64,000 bases of DNA from Rhodoplanes sp. Z2-YC6860 (GCF_001579845.1 NZ_CP007440.1:5044029-5108028); one strand, 5' to 3'; positions 36,337-44,915 are shown, counted from the stretch's first letter. Numbers and translations are program-made. The notes: generated from the sequence alone by a model not told the origin.

Positions 36337-36541
36337 CGTCTCGCCAACCATATCCCTGCCGATCTCGGAAGCTCCCGCGGGAACTTCCGTACCGGTTTTC
36401 GTAAGATTGTTGGTTTTTGGATTATAGTGTCTCGCCGGCCGTCATCCCAGACACGTTCAACCGGAATGTCGCGTGGCCAAACCGGCGCAGGCTCGCTACC
36501 ATCCCACCATTAAGGTAGAGATTCCAGGGAGATGCCCAAGC

Positions 36542-36691
36542 ATGACGCGGTCCAACATTCTTTATCTCGTTGTTGGCGCGCTTGCCGTGGCAGTAGCCGT
36601 ACTCGGCTATCAGCTTTATCAGGATCGCAAGAAGCCCGAAGGCGTGAACATCAATCTCGGCCCCGGCGGCATCTCGATCGAGAAGAAATGA
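36542..36691 (+). CDS. Small single-pass membrane protein
   Basis: A 49-residue protein: an N-terminal hydrophobic segment ILYLVVGALAVAVAVLGYQLY, a charged linker, and a short end NLGPGGISIEKK. It starts at the ATG at 36542 behind AGGGAG at some distance. Short membrane proteins of this form with a NxGPGGxSIE-type tail occur in alphaproteobacteria. No function known. It lies 14 bp before the ModA-like gene. Confidence 0.7.
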   Translation: MTRSNILYLVVGALAVAVAVLGYQLYQDRKKPEGVNINLGPGGISIEKK

Positions 36692-36704
36692 CGGGAGCGA
36701 AGTG

Positions 36705-37457
36705 ATGCGAGCCTTCATGTTCGCGGTGACCCTTGCGCTCGGCGCGGTCACCGCCTGCCAGGCCGCTGAGATCAAGGTGATTTCGGCCAACGGCATGCGC
36801 GACGTCATCGCCGACACCAAGGCGCCGTTCGAGTCCGCGACCGGCCACCGCCTCACTGTCACGGTGGTCGAGACCGGCGAAATTCGCCGCCGGGTGCTTG
36901 GCGGGGAGAATTTCGACGTGATCATCGTGCCGCGCACCGCCGCGGACGATCTCGAGCAGCGCGGCAAGATCGTGCCGGGCACCACGGTGGCGCTGATCCG
37001 CGTCGACTTCGGCCTCGCAGTCGCGTCCGACGGCCCGCGGCCCGAGGTCAGCACGCCGGAGGACTTGAAGCGCACCCTGCTCGCAGCCAAGACGGTGCTG
37101 ATCACCGATCCCAAGACCGGCGGCGTCAGCGGCGTGCACTTCATGGAGGTGCTCGACAAGCTCGGCATCACCGAACAGATGAAGGACAAGCTGGTGCCAA
37201 GCACCGGCGGCCAGTTTCACGCCCGCCGTGTGGTCAGCGGCGAAGCCGACATCGCAGTGCAGGCCGAGCATGAGATCCGCTGCACGCGCGGGGCGACCTT
37301 CCTGCCCTATCCGGCGGTGTTCCAGCAGACCGTCACGTTCCTGGGCAGCGTCGGCACGGCGAGCAAGGAGATGGAAGCTGCCAAAGCCTACTTGGCGTTT
37401 CTCACCGGTCCCACGGCGCTCACCTCGATCAAAGCGCACTGCCTGACGCCGGGCTAG
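36705..37457 (+). CDS. Molybdate-type extracellular substrate-binding protein (ModA-like)
   Basis: A 250-residue periplasmic binding protein of the PBP type-2 fold. It has a signal peptide ending near CQAAEIKV, an AEIKVISANGMRDVI segment, a FDVIIVPRTAADDL part and a VSGEADIAVQAEHEI part, as in ModA. No ModB or ModC is next to it. The ATG at 36705 follows GGGAG. The ligand may be an oxyanion or something else, since the ligand Ser/Thr set is not confirmed. It follows the small membrane gene with a 13-bp gap and may share its transcript. Confidence 0.82.
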   Translation: MRAFMFAVTLALGAVTACQAAEIKVISANGMRDVIADTKAPFESATGHRLTVTVVETGEIRRRVLGGENFDVIIVPRTAADDLEQRGKIVPGTTVALIRVDFGLAVASDGPRPEVSTPEDLKRTLLAAKTVLITDPKTGGVSGVHFMEVLDKLGITEQMKDKLVPSTGGQFHARRVVSGEADIAVQAEHEIRCTRGATFLPYPAVFQQTVTFLGSVGTASKEMEAAKAYLAFLTGPTALTSIKAHCLTPG

Positions 37458-37507
37458 AAACCGATTCAACTTCGTTGAATCAGTTCCGCCGCTCCTTGTG
37501 CTGCTTG

Positions 37508-37555
37508 GGCATGATCCTTTCCGAAAACCGCTTCACACTTTTCGGGGGTCATGCC
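37508..37555. repeat. Short palindrome of a common Hyphomicrobiales type
   Basis: GGCATGATCC (37508-37517) and GGGTCATGCC (37546-37555) form the ends. The inner arms around CGAAAACCGCTTC and ACACTTTTCGG pair in part. By recollection, repeats with GCATGATC ends and GAAAACCGG in the middle are spread through rhizobial genomes. It touches the stop codon of the CPCC protein. Just upstream, GATTCAAC/GTTGAATC (37464-37482) forms a small hairpin after the ModA-like gene. Confidence 0.75.
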
Positions 37556-37863
37556 TAAAGCTCCTCCGGCCGCGGCTTGCGCACCTGATCGATAAACTCC
37601 GCGGTGCTGGCGCCAAGGCGCCGATAGTTCGTCCGTGCCTGCCGCAGGCTCAATTCGCCGTTCGGCCCGCCGCGCACCTTGTCGGCGTCGAACTCGTCCT
37701 GGCCGGCGTCGGCCCAGGCGCAGACCGGGCACTGCTCCAGCCCGCCGCGCTGCCGCAGCGTGCGGCAGCCGCAGCACGGGCAGCGGTGCAGGCGCAACAC
37801 GCCGGTGGCGCGCAACGACACCATTTCGCCGCGTTCTGGCGGACTTTCGACCGGATCGGTCAT
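37555..37863 (-). CDS. Cysteine-rich CPCC-type zinc-binding protein
   Basis: A 102-residue protein with the CPCC motif: LHRCPCCGCRTL, then LEQCPVCAWADAGQDE, a pattern of paired cysteines likely to bind zinc. The conserved WADAGQDE stretch follows the second pair. Function unknown; the family is widespread. The ATG at 37863 follows AAGAGGAG. It overlaps a Hyphomicrobiales palindrome at its 3-prime end and shares direction with the next small exported protein. Confidence 0.85.
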   Translation of the reverse strand: MTDPVESPPERGEMVSLRATGVLRLHRCPCCGCRTLRQRGGLEQCPVCAWADAGQDEFDADKVRGGPNGELSLRQARTNYRRLGASTAEFIDQVRKPRPEEL

Positions 37864-37952
37864 CTGGGCTCCTCTTGGACCCATTGGTCGCGGCGCAGCC
37901 CTGGATCGTTCAAATCCGAGGCAACTGTGCGGTTGATCCTTAAGTCAGGCGC

Positions 37953-38240
37953 TCAAGGCGGGGCGCCGCAGCCGCGGCAAATCCAGAGCTTCTTGTCGAG
38001 TTCGCGGTCGCGCTGTATCTGCGTCTCCTCCTGGCCGGTCGGCCGCGTGTCGGCCGGAATGTCGGAGGCGCGCGGCTGCCGGTGGCCGACCGGTGCGGGC
38101 GGCACGCCCGACGACGAACCGCTTGCGCTTCCAGTGGTTTCCGGACGCTTGTCCTGGTCCTGCGCGCCGGCGCTCGTGGCGTAGGTCCAAGGCGAAAGGA
38201 CGACGATGATGAGCAGCGCGATGTGATGCCGGGTGAGCAT
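37953..38240 (-). CDS. Small secreted protein with a C-terminal CxxC
   Basis: A 95-residue product starting with the signal-like MLTRHHIALLIIVVLS and a mature region rich in Ser, Thr, Pro and charged residues, ending WICRGCGAPP with one CxxC pair. The ATG at 38240 follows GGAGAATG. A longer frame adds a non-conserved tail. The long central region is probably disordered. Function unknown. It is the second of two genes on this strand before the divergent zinc-ribbon gene at 38566. Confidence 0.65.
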   Translation of the reverse strand: MLTRHHIALLIIVVLSPWTYATSAGAQDQDKRPETTGSASGSSSGVPPAPVGHRQPRASDIPADTRPTGQEETQIQRDRELDKKLWICRGCGAPP

Positions 38241-38565
38241 TCGGCATTCTCCATGTCGGTGGGTGGTCTCGACGTGATGGAAACCCGGATCGTCGCTTTT
38301 CCGATCCCAGATACCCGCCACGCAAAATTGCGATAGCGTTCACAACTGCGTGCTGCGCCGCGAAAGGCGCTGCGAAGATGCATGGTGCAACAATCGCCAC
38401 GCGCCAACGCGCCGCACAATTCGAAGAGATCGAATCAAATCAGTCAGCGACGCTGCTTCATTTTTTAAATCGCGACGGTCACGATGACGTCGCAAACGGG
38501 GTGGATAAGTCCGGTCACGGGGAGGAAATAGGCATCGGCGACAACGTTCAGGGAGGACGCACGCC

Positions 38566-38772
38566 ATGAAGCCACAGTATCAGACTCTTCGTTCATTTCA
38601 CTTGTCGCGCCCCATCGTTCCCTGCGCCCAATGCGGCGAGGCGCTGTTTGCGCCGGAGTGGAGCGAGTATTTCGACGACCACCGCATCCGTCACGTCTGG
38701 TCCTGCGACGGCTGCGATTACCGGTTTGAGACGCTCGTGAGCTACCCGACGCCGGGCGCCGCGGCGGCCTGA
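38566..38772 (+). CDS. Small zinc-ribbon protein
   Basis: A 68-residue protein with a CAQCGEAL pair and a WSCDGCDYRFETLV pair, together a zinc ribbon. It shares this arrangement with the small protein at 33040, though the sequences are not close. The ATG at 38566 follows AGGGAGGA at some distance. Function unknown. It is a single gene between two other small genes. Confidence 0.75.
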   Translation: MKPQYQTLRSFHLSRPIVPCAQCGEALFAPEWSEYFDDHRIRHVWSCDGCDYRFETLVSYPTPGAAAA

Positions 38773-38888
38773 GCAAAAAGGACCAACCCAACCAGTCTGC
38801 CCTGCCCTGCGCCTTCTTGGGCGCTTGCGGCGCGCGCAAAAACAAATCACGCTCCCGGACGCATAATAAAACGTCGAGGGAGCGTCCG

Positions 38889-39851
38889 ATGGTTGGAATG
38901 AAACTCATGGCTGCGGTCTGCGCCGCTGTCGCCGTACTGGCGCCGGTGGACGGTGCGCAGGCGCAATCGTCGAAGACACTCCGGATCATCGTCCCCTACA
39001 CGCCAGGCAGCGGTCCCGACATCATCTCGCGGCTCCTGGGTGAGCAGATCGGCAAGGACGGCGGCCCGACCGTGGTGGTCGAGAACCGTCCCGGCGGCGG
39101 CATGACGATCGGTACGGAAGTCGCCGCCCGTGCCGAGCCCGACGGCTCGACGCTCCTCCTTGTCGCCAACGCGTTCACGGTCAACATGGCAGTGAAGCGC
39201 GGCAACTTCACGCTCGCGAATTTCGAGCCGGTCTGCAATCTGGCCTCGACGCCAATGCCGCTGGTCGTGCAAGCGTCCGCGCCGTGGAAGACCGTGCAGG
39301 AGCTCGTCGCCGACGCCAAGGCCAATCCCGGCAAGATCACCTTTGCGAGCGGTGGGCCTGCGACCTCGCTTCACATCGCCATCGAGGTGCTGCGTCTCGC
39401 CACCAAGATCGACACCAACTACGTGCCCTATGGCGGCTCGGGGCCCGCCATCAACGCGCTGATGGGCGGCCACGTGCAGGCGGTGTGGGCCGACTATCCG
39501 ACCGTGGTGTCGCAGATCAAAGCCGGCACCCTGCGTGCGCTGGTCACGTCCTCGCCGAAACGCATTCCCGAGTTGGCCGATGTGCCGACGCTGAACGAAA
39601 CCGGCATCGTCAAATACGAGGCCGAAATCTTCTACGGCATCGTCGCGCCGGCCAAGACACCGCCCGATGTGCTGAAAAGCGTCGGCGCCATGCTGACCAA
39701 GGCCGCAGCGGCGCCGGAGATCAAAGCCAAGTACGCCCAGCAAGGCCTGTTCCCGGACAACACCTGCGGCGACAAGTTCGGCGCTTTCCTGAAGAACATC
39801 ACCGCCGACTACGAGCGGATCACGACGGAAGCCGGCATCAAGCCGAACTGA
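38889..39851 (+). CDS. Tripartite tricarboxylate transporter substrate-binding protein (Bug/TctC family)
   Basis: A 320-residue exported receptor. The signal peptide MKLMAAVCAAVAVLAP ends near GAQAQSSK. Family parts are RIIVPYTPGSGPDIISR, DGSTLLLVAN, ETNYVPYGGSGPAINALMGGH-like and ELADVPTLNETG. The ATG at 38889 follows GGGAG; the ATG at 38898 is an alternative. No permease is present. A GFA-like gene starts 80 bp downstream on the same strand. Confidence 0.92.
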   Translation: MVGMKLMAAVCAAVAVLAPVDGAQAQSSKTLRIIVPYTPGSGPDIISRLLGEQIGKDGGPTVVVENRPGGGMTIGTEVAARAEPDGSTLLLVANAFTVNMAVKRGNFTLANFEPVCNLASTPMPLVVQASAPWKTVQELVADAKANPGKITFASGGPATSLHIAIEVLRLATKIDTNYVPYGGSGPAINALMGGHVQAVWADYPTVVSQIKAGTLRALVTSSPKRIPELADVPTLNETGIVKYEAEIFYGIVAPAKTPPDVLKSVGAMLTKAAAAPEIKAKYAQQGLFPDNTCGDKFGAFLKNITADYERITTEAGIKPN

Positions 39852-39931
39852 TCGGTTTTCATGGTTGTCGACGTGAAAGCCTAGACCTATCTACTCCCGA
39901 CGCCACTGCCGGCGGCTGGAGGACGGTTTTC

Positions 39932-40291
39932 GTGACTGACGCCAAAACTTATGAAGGCGGCTGCCATTGCGGCCGCGTGCGCTTTCGCGTCGAGACCACG
40001 CTGACGCAAGCCATCGAATGCAACTGCTCGATCTGCGGCAAGCGCGGCGCGCTCTGGGCCCCGCTCAAGGCGCAGCAGTTCACGCTGCTCTCGGGCGAGG
40101 ATGCGCTCACCGACTACCAGTTCGCCAGGAAAAAGGTCCATCACCTGTTCTGCGAAAATTGCGGCGTCGGTGCATTCTCGCGCGGCGCGGCGCCGAACGG
40201 AGAAGAGATGGTGATGGCCAACGTGCGCTGTCTCGATGGCGTCGACATTGCCGAATTGAAGCTCAGACCATTTGACGGAAAAAATCTCTAG
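39932..40291 (+). CDS. GFA family (glutathione-dependent formaldehyde-activating / CENP-V) protein
   Basis: A 119-residue zinc protein. The family cysteine pattern is complete: GGCHCGRV, CNCSICGK and the CENCGVGAF stretch. The best-known members bind zinc and glutathione-formaldehyde adducts, though a role in formaldehyde detoxification is disputed. The start is a GTG at 39932, ten bases after GGAGGA; the reading frame has no nearer ATG that keeps the cysteine motif. It is the first of a GFA - hydrolase - carboxymuconolactone-decarboxylase cluster. Confidence 0.9.
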   Translation: MTDAKTYEGGCHCGRVRFRVETTLTQAIECNCSICGKRGALWAPLKAQQFTLLSGEDALTDYQFARKKVHHLFCENCGVGAFSRGAAPNGEEMVMANVRCLDGVDIAELKLRPFDGKNL

Positions 40292-40312
40292 CGCGTATCG
40301 AGGGCGACAATC

Positions 40313-41137
40313 ATGAGCACGGTCACAACCAAAGACGGCGTCGAGATCTTCTACAAGGACTGGGGCAAGGGTCAACCCATCGTGTTCAGCCACGGCTGGC
40401 CGCTGTCCGGCGACGACTGGGACACGCAGATGCTGTTCTTCCTCAAGAACGGCTACCGCGTCATCGCCCATGACCGCCGCGGCCACGGCCGCTCGAGCCA
40501 GGTGGCCGACGGCCACGACATGGACCACTACGCCGACGACCTCGCGGCGGTGACCGCCCATCTCGATCTGAAGAATGCCATCCACGTCGGCCACTCCACC
40601 GGGGGCGGCGAAGTCGTGCACTACATCGCGCGCCACGGCGAGAGCCGCGTGGCCAAGGCCGCAATCCTCTCCGCAGTCCCGCCCTTGATGGTGAAGACTG
40701 CGGCCAATCCCGGCGGTCTGCCCAAAGAGGTGTTCGACGGCCTGCAAGCGCAGCTCGCGGCCAACCGCTCGGTGTTCTATCGCGATCTCGCGGCAGGCCC
40801 CTTTTACGGTTTCAACCGCCCGGGCGCGAAGCCGTCGGAAGCGATCATCGAGAACTGGTGGCGGCAGGGCATGATGGGCGGCGCGAAGGCGCACTATGAC
40901 GGCATCGTCGCCTTCTCGCAGACCGACTTCACCGAGGACTTGAAGAAGATCGACGTGCCGGTGCTGGTGATGCATGGCGACGACGACCAGATCGTGCCTT
41001 ACGCAGACTCCGGGCCGCTCTCGGCCAAGCTTTTGAAGAACGGCATGCTGAAGACCTACAAGGGCTTCCCGCACGGCATGCCGACCACGCACGCCGAAAC
41101 GATCAACGCCGACCTGCTGGCCTTCTTCAAATCATGA
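40313..41137 (+). CDS. Alpha/beta hydrolase (non-haem chloroperoxidase-like)
   Basis: A 274-residue alpha/beta hydrolase. The catalytic triad is visible: S95 in GHSTGGG, the acid in [11 protein letters not shown] and the histidine in [23 protein letters not shown] and [10 protein letters not shown] are the usual oxyanion-side segments. The GHSTGGG nucleophile elbow and lid are those of non-haem haloperoxidase-like esterases. The substrate is unknown. The gene sits 21 bp after the GFA gene and 12 bp before the next gene, so one operon is likely. Confidence 0.93.
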   Translation: MSTVTTKDGVEIFYKDWGKGQPIVFSHGWPLSGDDWDTQMLFFLKNGYRVIAHDRRGHGRSSQVADGHDMDHYADDLAAVTAHLDLKNAIHVGHSTGGGEVVHYIARHGESRVAKAAILSAVPPLMVKTAANPGGLPKEVFDGLQAQLAANRSVFYRDLAAGPFYGFNRPGAKPSEAIIENWWRQGMMGGAKAHYDGIVAFSQTDFTEDLKKIDVPVLVMHGDDDQIVPYADSGPLSAKLLKNGMLKTYKGFPHGMPTTHAETINADLLAFFKS

Positions 41138-41149
41138 GAGGCGACGACA

Positions 41150-41725
41150 ATGGCGCGCGTTGCAATGGTGCCACCGGACTCGACCGACAGCGCGGTCCGC
41201 AAGGTCTATGATCATGTGCTCAAGCAATGGGGCCGGATCAGCAACTTCTCGCGGGTGCTCGCCCATCAGCCCGCGGCGCTGATGGGCTGGGCGCTGCCGA
41301 ACGACGCCATCCGGCTCGGCAACGTCAAGGCCGATCCGGACTACGTCAAGATCCAGCAACTCGTGATCATCAAGACATCGGCGCTCAACTGCAGCGCCTA
41401 TTGCATGTCGCACAACGTGCCGCTCGGCAGGAAGGTCGGTCTCTCCGAGGCGCAGATCAAAGCCGCCCAGGGCCAGGACTACATGGCCTCGCCCGATCTC
41501 GACGATCGCCAGAAGGCGGCCGTGCGCTGGGCCGAGGCGGTCACCCGGATGACCGCACGCGACGACGACGAGGCGTTCGCGGCGATGAAGCGGCACTTCA
41601 CCGAAAAGCAGATCGTCGAGCTCACGGTGTTCTGCGGCATGTGGAATTACTCGAACCGGCTGTGCGAGGCGCTGCACGTTGACCTCGAGCGGCCCGACAA
41701 GCGGATCGAGTTTCAGGAAGGCTGA
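41150..41725 (+). CDS. Carboxymuconolactone decarboxylase / AhpD-like protein
   Basis: A 191-residue protein of the carboxymuconolactone decarboxylase fold. The C-S-A-Y-C-x-x-H motif (NCSAYCMSHN) matches the redox CxxC-H of AhpD-type proteins. A FCGMWNYSNRLCEALHVDLE stretch follows near the end. Members act in peroxide defence or aromatic catabolism. The ATG at 41150 lies 12 bp after the hydrolase stop, forming a three-gene cluster with the GFA-like gene. Confidence 0.9.
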   Translation: MARVAMVPPDSTDSAVRKVYDHVLKQWGRISNFSRVLAHQPAALMGWALPNDAIRLGNVKADPDYVKIQQLVIIKTSALNCSAYCMSHNVPLGRKVGLSEAQIKAAQGQDYMASPDLDDRQKAAVRWAEAVTRMTARDDDEAFAAMKRHFTEKQIVELTVFCGMWNYSNRLCEALHVDLERPDKRIEFQEG

Positions 41726-41738
41726 ACCGCGTCCGCGT

Positions 41739-42041
41739 TCAATGGCGCGACCGATTCAAGCCGCCGGCAGACGCCTCGTCCTTCGGCTCCTCCAGCGTCG
41801 GAGCTTCGTCATAACCGGCGCGCGAGCTGTAGAAGATCAACGCCATCAGGCCGACGCCGATCACCAGACTGAAGAACACGCCGCCGGCCAGAGCGGCCCA
41901 GATGAACGGCGGCAGCTCGGCCTGTTCCGACCTCCACACCGACACGGCAAACGCGACCGCGGCGATCGACAGCGCCACAAGCACCACCAGCAGCAGCACC
42001 GTGCCGCGATTCAAGCCTTCCAGAGCCTTTGGTGTTCGCAT
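41739..42041 (-). CDS. Small two-helix membrane protein
   Basis: A 100-residue protein with two membrane helices: GTVLLLVVLVALSIAAVAFAV and FIWAALAGGVFFSLVIGVGLMALIF. The C-terminal tail is charged (EAPTLEEPKDEASAGG). The ATG at 42041 fits the hydrophobic start; a long upstream frame was rejected because it runs into the gene at 42103. Function unknown. It lies between the AhpD-like gene (convergent) and a tiny membrane gene on the same strand. Confidence 0.7.
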   Translation of the reverse strand: MRTPKALEGLNRGTVLLLVVLVALSIAAVAFAVSVWRSEQAELPPFIWAALAGGVFFSLVIGVGLMALIFYSSRAGYDEAPTLEEPKDEASAGGLNRSRH

Positions 42042-42102
42042 GGCCGTCCTCTGCTGCTCGCGCGAGGCTGCATGGCTCGCGCCATGAGCCTCGACAAGGG
42101 CC

Positions 42103-42279
42103 TCATCGAGGATAACGGATGCGTGCGGCCGTGTCCGCCACACCATTGCGCCCGCTCGCACGCGCCGGATGCAGCGCGCCCTTGAACGAGGACGCAGCGC
42201 TCTCGGCCGCGGCCGTGAGAAACACCGGGATTCCCATGGCTCCGGCAAACCCGGTCAACGTCAATACAAACATGCTCAT
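42103..42279 (-). CDS. Small hydrophobic protein with a strong ribosome site
   Basis: A 58-residue protein: MSMFVLTLTGFAGAMGIPVF then LTAAAESAASSFKGALHPARA. The ATG at 42279 lies just after a near-perfect AAGGAGG, which supports translation. The N-terminal third is hydrophobic, perhaps a membrane anchor or signal. The tail is basic and not conserved-looking. The gene is tiny, so it is a moderate call. Function unknown. Confidence 0.55.
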   Translation of the reverse strand: MSMFVLTLTGFAGAMGIPVFLTAAAESAASSFKGALHPARASGRNGVADTAARIRYPR

Positions 42280-42360
42280 GATAACCTCCTTCGCGTTGCC
42301 GTCACTCACGCGAGCGCATCTTTGATGCCTATGGCTCGCGCGCCGTGACCGGCAGTCTCG

Positions 42361-42627
42361 TTATTCAGGCTGACCGTGCTGCTGCATGCAGACGCGGTAG
42401 TTCTGGCCGATCTGAACGCCCCAGGTGTAGTCGCGCATCTTCGAGGTGGAGTCGTTGCAGTCGCGCAGCGCCTGCGAACGGTCCGGGGTCATCGCTTCCG
42501 TGGCATCCTGCGCAGCACCGAAGGCGTTGAAGCCGGCGCGGCTGTTGTGATGACTCGCGGCCAAAGCCGGGCTTGAAGCCGCAGCAACGGCAATGGCGGC
42601 AGCGACAATAAGATTGCGGATATTCAC
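42361..42627 (-). CDS. Small secreted protein
   Basis: An 88-residue protein from a GTG at 42627 behind GGAGGA. The signal peptide NIRNLIVAAAIAVAAASSPALA is followed by a short mature part with two cysteines (ALRDCNDSTSKM and NYRVCMQQHGQ). This form, a short exported protein ending in a C...C pair with MQQHGQ-type tail, is common in Bradyrhizobium-like genomes. Function unknown. No conserved partner is adjacent. Confidence 0.75.
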   Translation of the reverse strand: MNIRNLIVAAAIAVAAASSPALAASHHNSRAGFNAFGAAQDATEAMTPDRSQALRDCNDSTSKMRDYTWGVQIGQNYRVCMQQHGQPE

Positions 42628-42967
42628 GGTCTCCTCCGTCTCAATCGATGGCGGAACGATTGCTCCGTCGATGCGGTGGAAGTGCTCCCGGCGAGCCCTT
42701 GTCGGTAGCGACGGGAACCCAAAAACACCTTTCGGCAATTCCGAAAACCGGCCTGATTACAACGCTTCGACCGCGGAAATCCGCGATTTTACGAGATCAG
42801 GAGCAGCGCCAAACCACCGGCCCCGGCAGCGGCGTCGGATTATTCAGCGGCGCCGAAAACTGTTCTCGGGATTCCCCGCATTCAGCACCGCGGCTGCAGA
42901 CGCTAGTTGGTGGGGGCGGACGGCACTCGTCGACCGCAGACGTCAAAGGAATTCAAGGAGACTTTCC

Positions 42968-43240
42968 ATGAAAAACTCAGCCCTTTTCAGCAAGCTTGCG
43001 GTGTTCGCACTGGTCGGCAGCCTCGGTGCGGTGACGGCCACGTCGGCCCAGGCCGCTCAGGCCGCGTTCACGCCGTACAACCCGGCTCAGGCCTATACCG
43101 GCGATCCGGCCTACGCCCAGGCCCGCGCACAAGCCGTTCGCGAGCCGCGCTATCGCGCGGTGGAGAAGCATGTCGCGCCGCAAGCCGGCCACAACCTGCC
43201 TTATGCGGACCGTCCTTACGGCGATCCCGACTCCTGGTAG
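42968..43240 (+). CDS. Small secreted protein, alanine-rich
   Basis: A 90-residue protein with a signal peptide (MKNSALFSKLAVFALVGSLG ending near SAQAAQA), then a region of Ala/Gln/Tyr/Pro (AQAYTGDPAYAQARAQAVRE) and a tail with ADRPYGDPDSW. The ATG at 42968 follows AAGGAGA. No family named. A strong bidirectional terminator follows. Confidence 0.75.
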   Translation: MKNSALFSKLAVFALVGSLGAVTATSAQAAQAAFTPYNPAQAYTGDPAYAQARAQAVREPRYRAVEKHVAPQAGHNLPYADRPYGDPDSW

Positions 43241-43259
43241 GCGCAGCGTTACGGAACAG

Positions 43260-43288
43260 AAAAAGGCGAGCCGAGAGCTCGCCTTTTT
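43260..43288. terminator. Bidirectional terminator
   Basis: AAAAAGGCGAG (43260-43270) pairs with CTCGCCTTTTT (43278-43288) across a 7-nt loop. U-runs lie on both sides, so it can end transcription in either direction. It lies 19 bp after the stop of the 90-residue secreted protein. Confidence 0.93.
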
Positions 43289-43397
43289 GCTTGTTGGTTT
43301 GAGCCTGCGCGAGGAGACTGATGTGAGGCGGCCAGCGTACCTATATGTGCTGCCACAGCCGTGCCCGGCTGAAGCAAAGGTCGCCGCTGAGGTCGCC

Positions 43398-44372
43398 ATG
43401 GACAGGTTCGATCAGATCACGACATTCGTCCGCGTCGTGGAGCTCGGTGGCTTCTCGGCCGCGGCGCGCGATCTCGGCGTTGCCCCCAGCGTGGTCACGA
43501 GCCACGTCCAGGCCCTGGAGCAGCGTCTCGGTGCAAGGCTCCTCAACCGCAACACGCGTCACGTCAACCCCACCGATGTGGGTCAGGCCTATTACCGGCA
43601 TTGCGTCGACGTGCTGAAACGCTTCGCTCAGGCCGATGGGCTGGTTGAGTCGATGCAGGCAACGCCGCGCGGCCTTCTTCGGATCAACACCTCGATTCCG
43701 GTTGGCGACCTGATCACGCCGGTGATCGCCGATTACACGGCGCAGTTTCCCGACGTGTCGGTGCGTATGATCTCGACCGGGCGCGAAGTCGATTTCATCG
43801 AGGAGCAGTTCGACGTCTCGATCCGCCACGCGATGCCCGACAACGACAGCCTGATCGTGCGCAAGCTTGCCGAATACGACTACGTGGTCTGCGCGTCGCC
43901 GAAATATCTCGAGAGTCATCCGCAGCCGCAGTCGCCGGACGATCTCGCAGCGCAGAACTGCATCCTCTACACCGACTCGAAATTCGGCGACCGCTGGCCG
44001 ATGTTCCAATCGCATGAGGCGATCACGCCGCACGGCAACCTGCAGACCAACAGCCCGCTGGCGCTGCTGAAGGCCGCCGAGAGCGGCCAGGGCGTCGTGG
44101 TGCTGCCATGCTTTACGGCTGCGGCTCCGATCGCGGAAGGCAAGCTCGTCCGGATCCTCAAGGACCACCCAACCGTCCGCTACCCGATTGTGGCGATCCA
44201 TCCGCATCGGGGCATGGTGCCGACCAGGGCGGTGGTGTTCGTCGACATGGTCGCCAAATATCTGCGGGAGGTGGTGCCGTGCTCGGGGGCTCAGCTCGAC
44301 GCGCGCACGATGCAAAAACCCGCCGCGCTCAGGCCTGCTGCCAAGGCGCGGACCGCCGGCAAGGTCGCCTGA
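43398..44372 (+). CDS. LysR-family transcriptional regulator
   Basis: A 324-residue regulator. The HTH is FDQITTFVRVVELGGFSAAARDLGVAPSVVTSHVQALEQRLG, with RLLNRNTRHV after it. The effector domain follows from about residue 90 with LRINTSIPVGDLITPVI. The ATG at 43398 matches the family start; a longer frame reaches back over the terminator. The tail after about residue 300 (ALRPAAKARTAGKVA) is basic and unique. The target genes are not apparent; neighbours are a small secreted protein and a short hypothetical gene. Confidence 0.93.
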   Translation: MDRFDQITTFVRVVELGGFSAAARDLGVAPSVVTSHVQALEQRLGARLLNRNTRHVNPTDVGQAYYRHCVDVLKRFAQADGLVESMQATPRGLLRINTSIPVGDLITPVIADYTAQFPDVSVRMISTGREVDFIEEQFDVSIRHAMPDNDSLIVRKLAEYDYVVCASPKYLESHPQPQSPDDLAAQNCILYTDSKFGDRWPMFQSHEAITPHGNLQTNSPLALLKAAESGQGVVVLPCFTAAAPIAEGKLVRILKDHPTVRYPIVAIHPHRGMVPTRAVVFVDMVAKYLREVVPCSGAQLDARTMQKPAALRPAAKARTAGKVA

Positions 44373-44424
44373 AAATCGTCAGTGCTCCCGGGAACGCCGT
44401 GCCCTTCTGTCATGTTGCTATCGC

Positions 44425-44634
44425 ATGAGCGGAAAAGGCGCACATATCAACATCCTGGGGGAGCGTATCCGGCGCTACTACGAGCACCTGATGACGGATG
44501 CCCATACATTCGTGGATGAGCTGCGCAAGGATCTCGAAGGTCCGCAGCGCCAGAGCGGCTCGGACCTGTCTGCAAAACCTGATGGAACATCTGCGCCGGA
44601 TGCCGCTGCGCGTCCGGCCAAGCGATCCCATTGA
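44425..44634 (+). CDS. Small hypothetical protein
   Basis: A 69-residue protein with an amphipathic helical start (ILGERIRRYYEHLMTDAHTFVDELRKDLEG) and a low-complexity tail rich in Ala, Ser and Lys. The ATG at 44425 has no strong ribosome site. It could be a real small gene, but base composition is neutral and no family was recognised. It is convergent with the PilZ gene, with a 29-bp gap. Confidence 0.4.
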   Translation: MSGKGAHINILGERIRRYYEHLMTDAHTFVDELRKDLEGPQRQSGSDLSAKPDGTSAPDAAARPAKRSH

Positions 44635-44663
44635 TCACCGTCGGTCCGCCGGACGAGACCGCT

Positions 44664-44915
44664 TCATTCAAACCGCACGCCGATCTTGCCGGGCTGTCTC
44701 CAGATCACCTGGCAGCTCCGCTGAAGTCTTTCCGGCTTGATCAGCAACGTGAAGTGGTCCGGCACGACAGTCGGCGTGCCGACCTCAAGACCAGCGCCGG
44801 TATCCGTCAGGTTTCGGATCGTGCATTCGACGGCCGGCGCGGTGCCAAAGATAATGACGCCGCCCTTGAACGTGCGTTGCCGGGGTAACTTGCGACGCTC
44901 TTCCATGGCAGCCAT
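44664..44915 (-). CDS. PilZ-domain protein
   Basis: An 83-residue PilZ protein that probably binds cyclic di-GMP. Its N-terminal ERRKLPRQRTFKGG holds an RxxxR-type basic motif, and the NLTDTGAGLEV stretch matches the (D/N)xSxxG motif. The rest is the beta barrel with CQVIWRQPGKIGVRF at its end. As a stand-alone PilZ it could be a receptor for the signal removed by the two EAL proteins at 56-59 kb. The ATG at 44915 or 44906 could be used. Confidence 0.88.
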   Translation of the reverse strand: MAAMEERRKLPRQRTFKGGVIIFGTAPAVECTIRNLTDTGAGLEVGTPTVVPDHFTLLIKPERLQRSCQVIWRQPGKIGVRFE

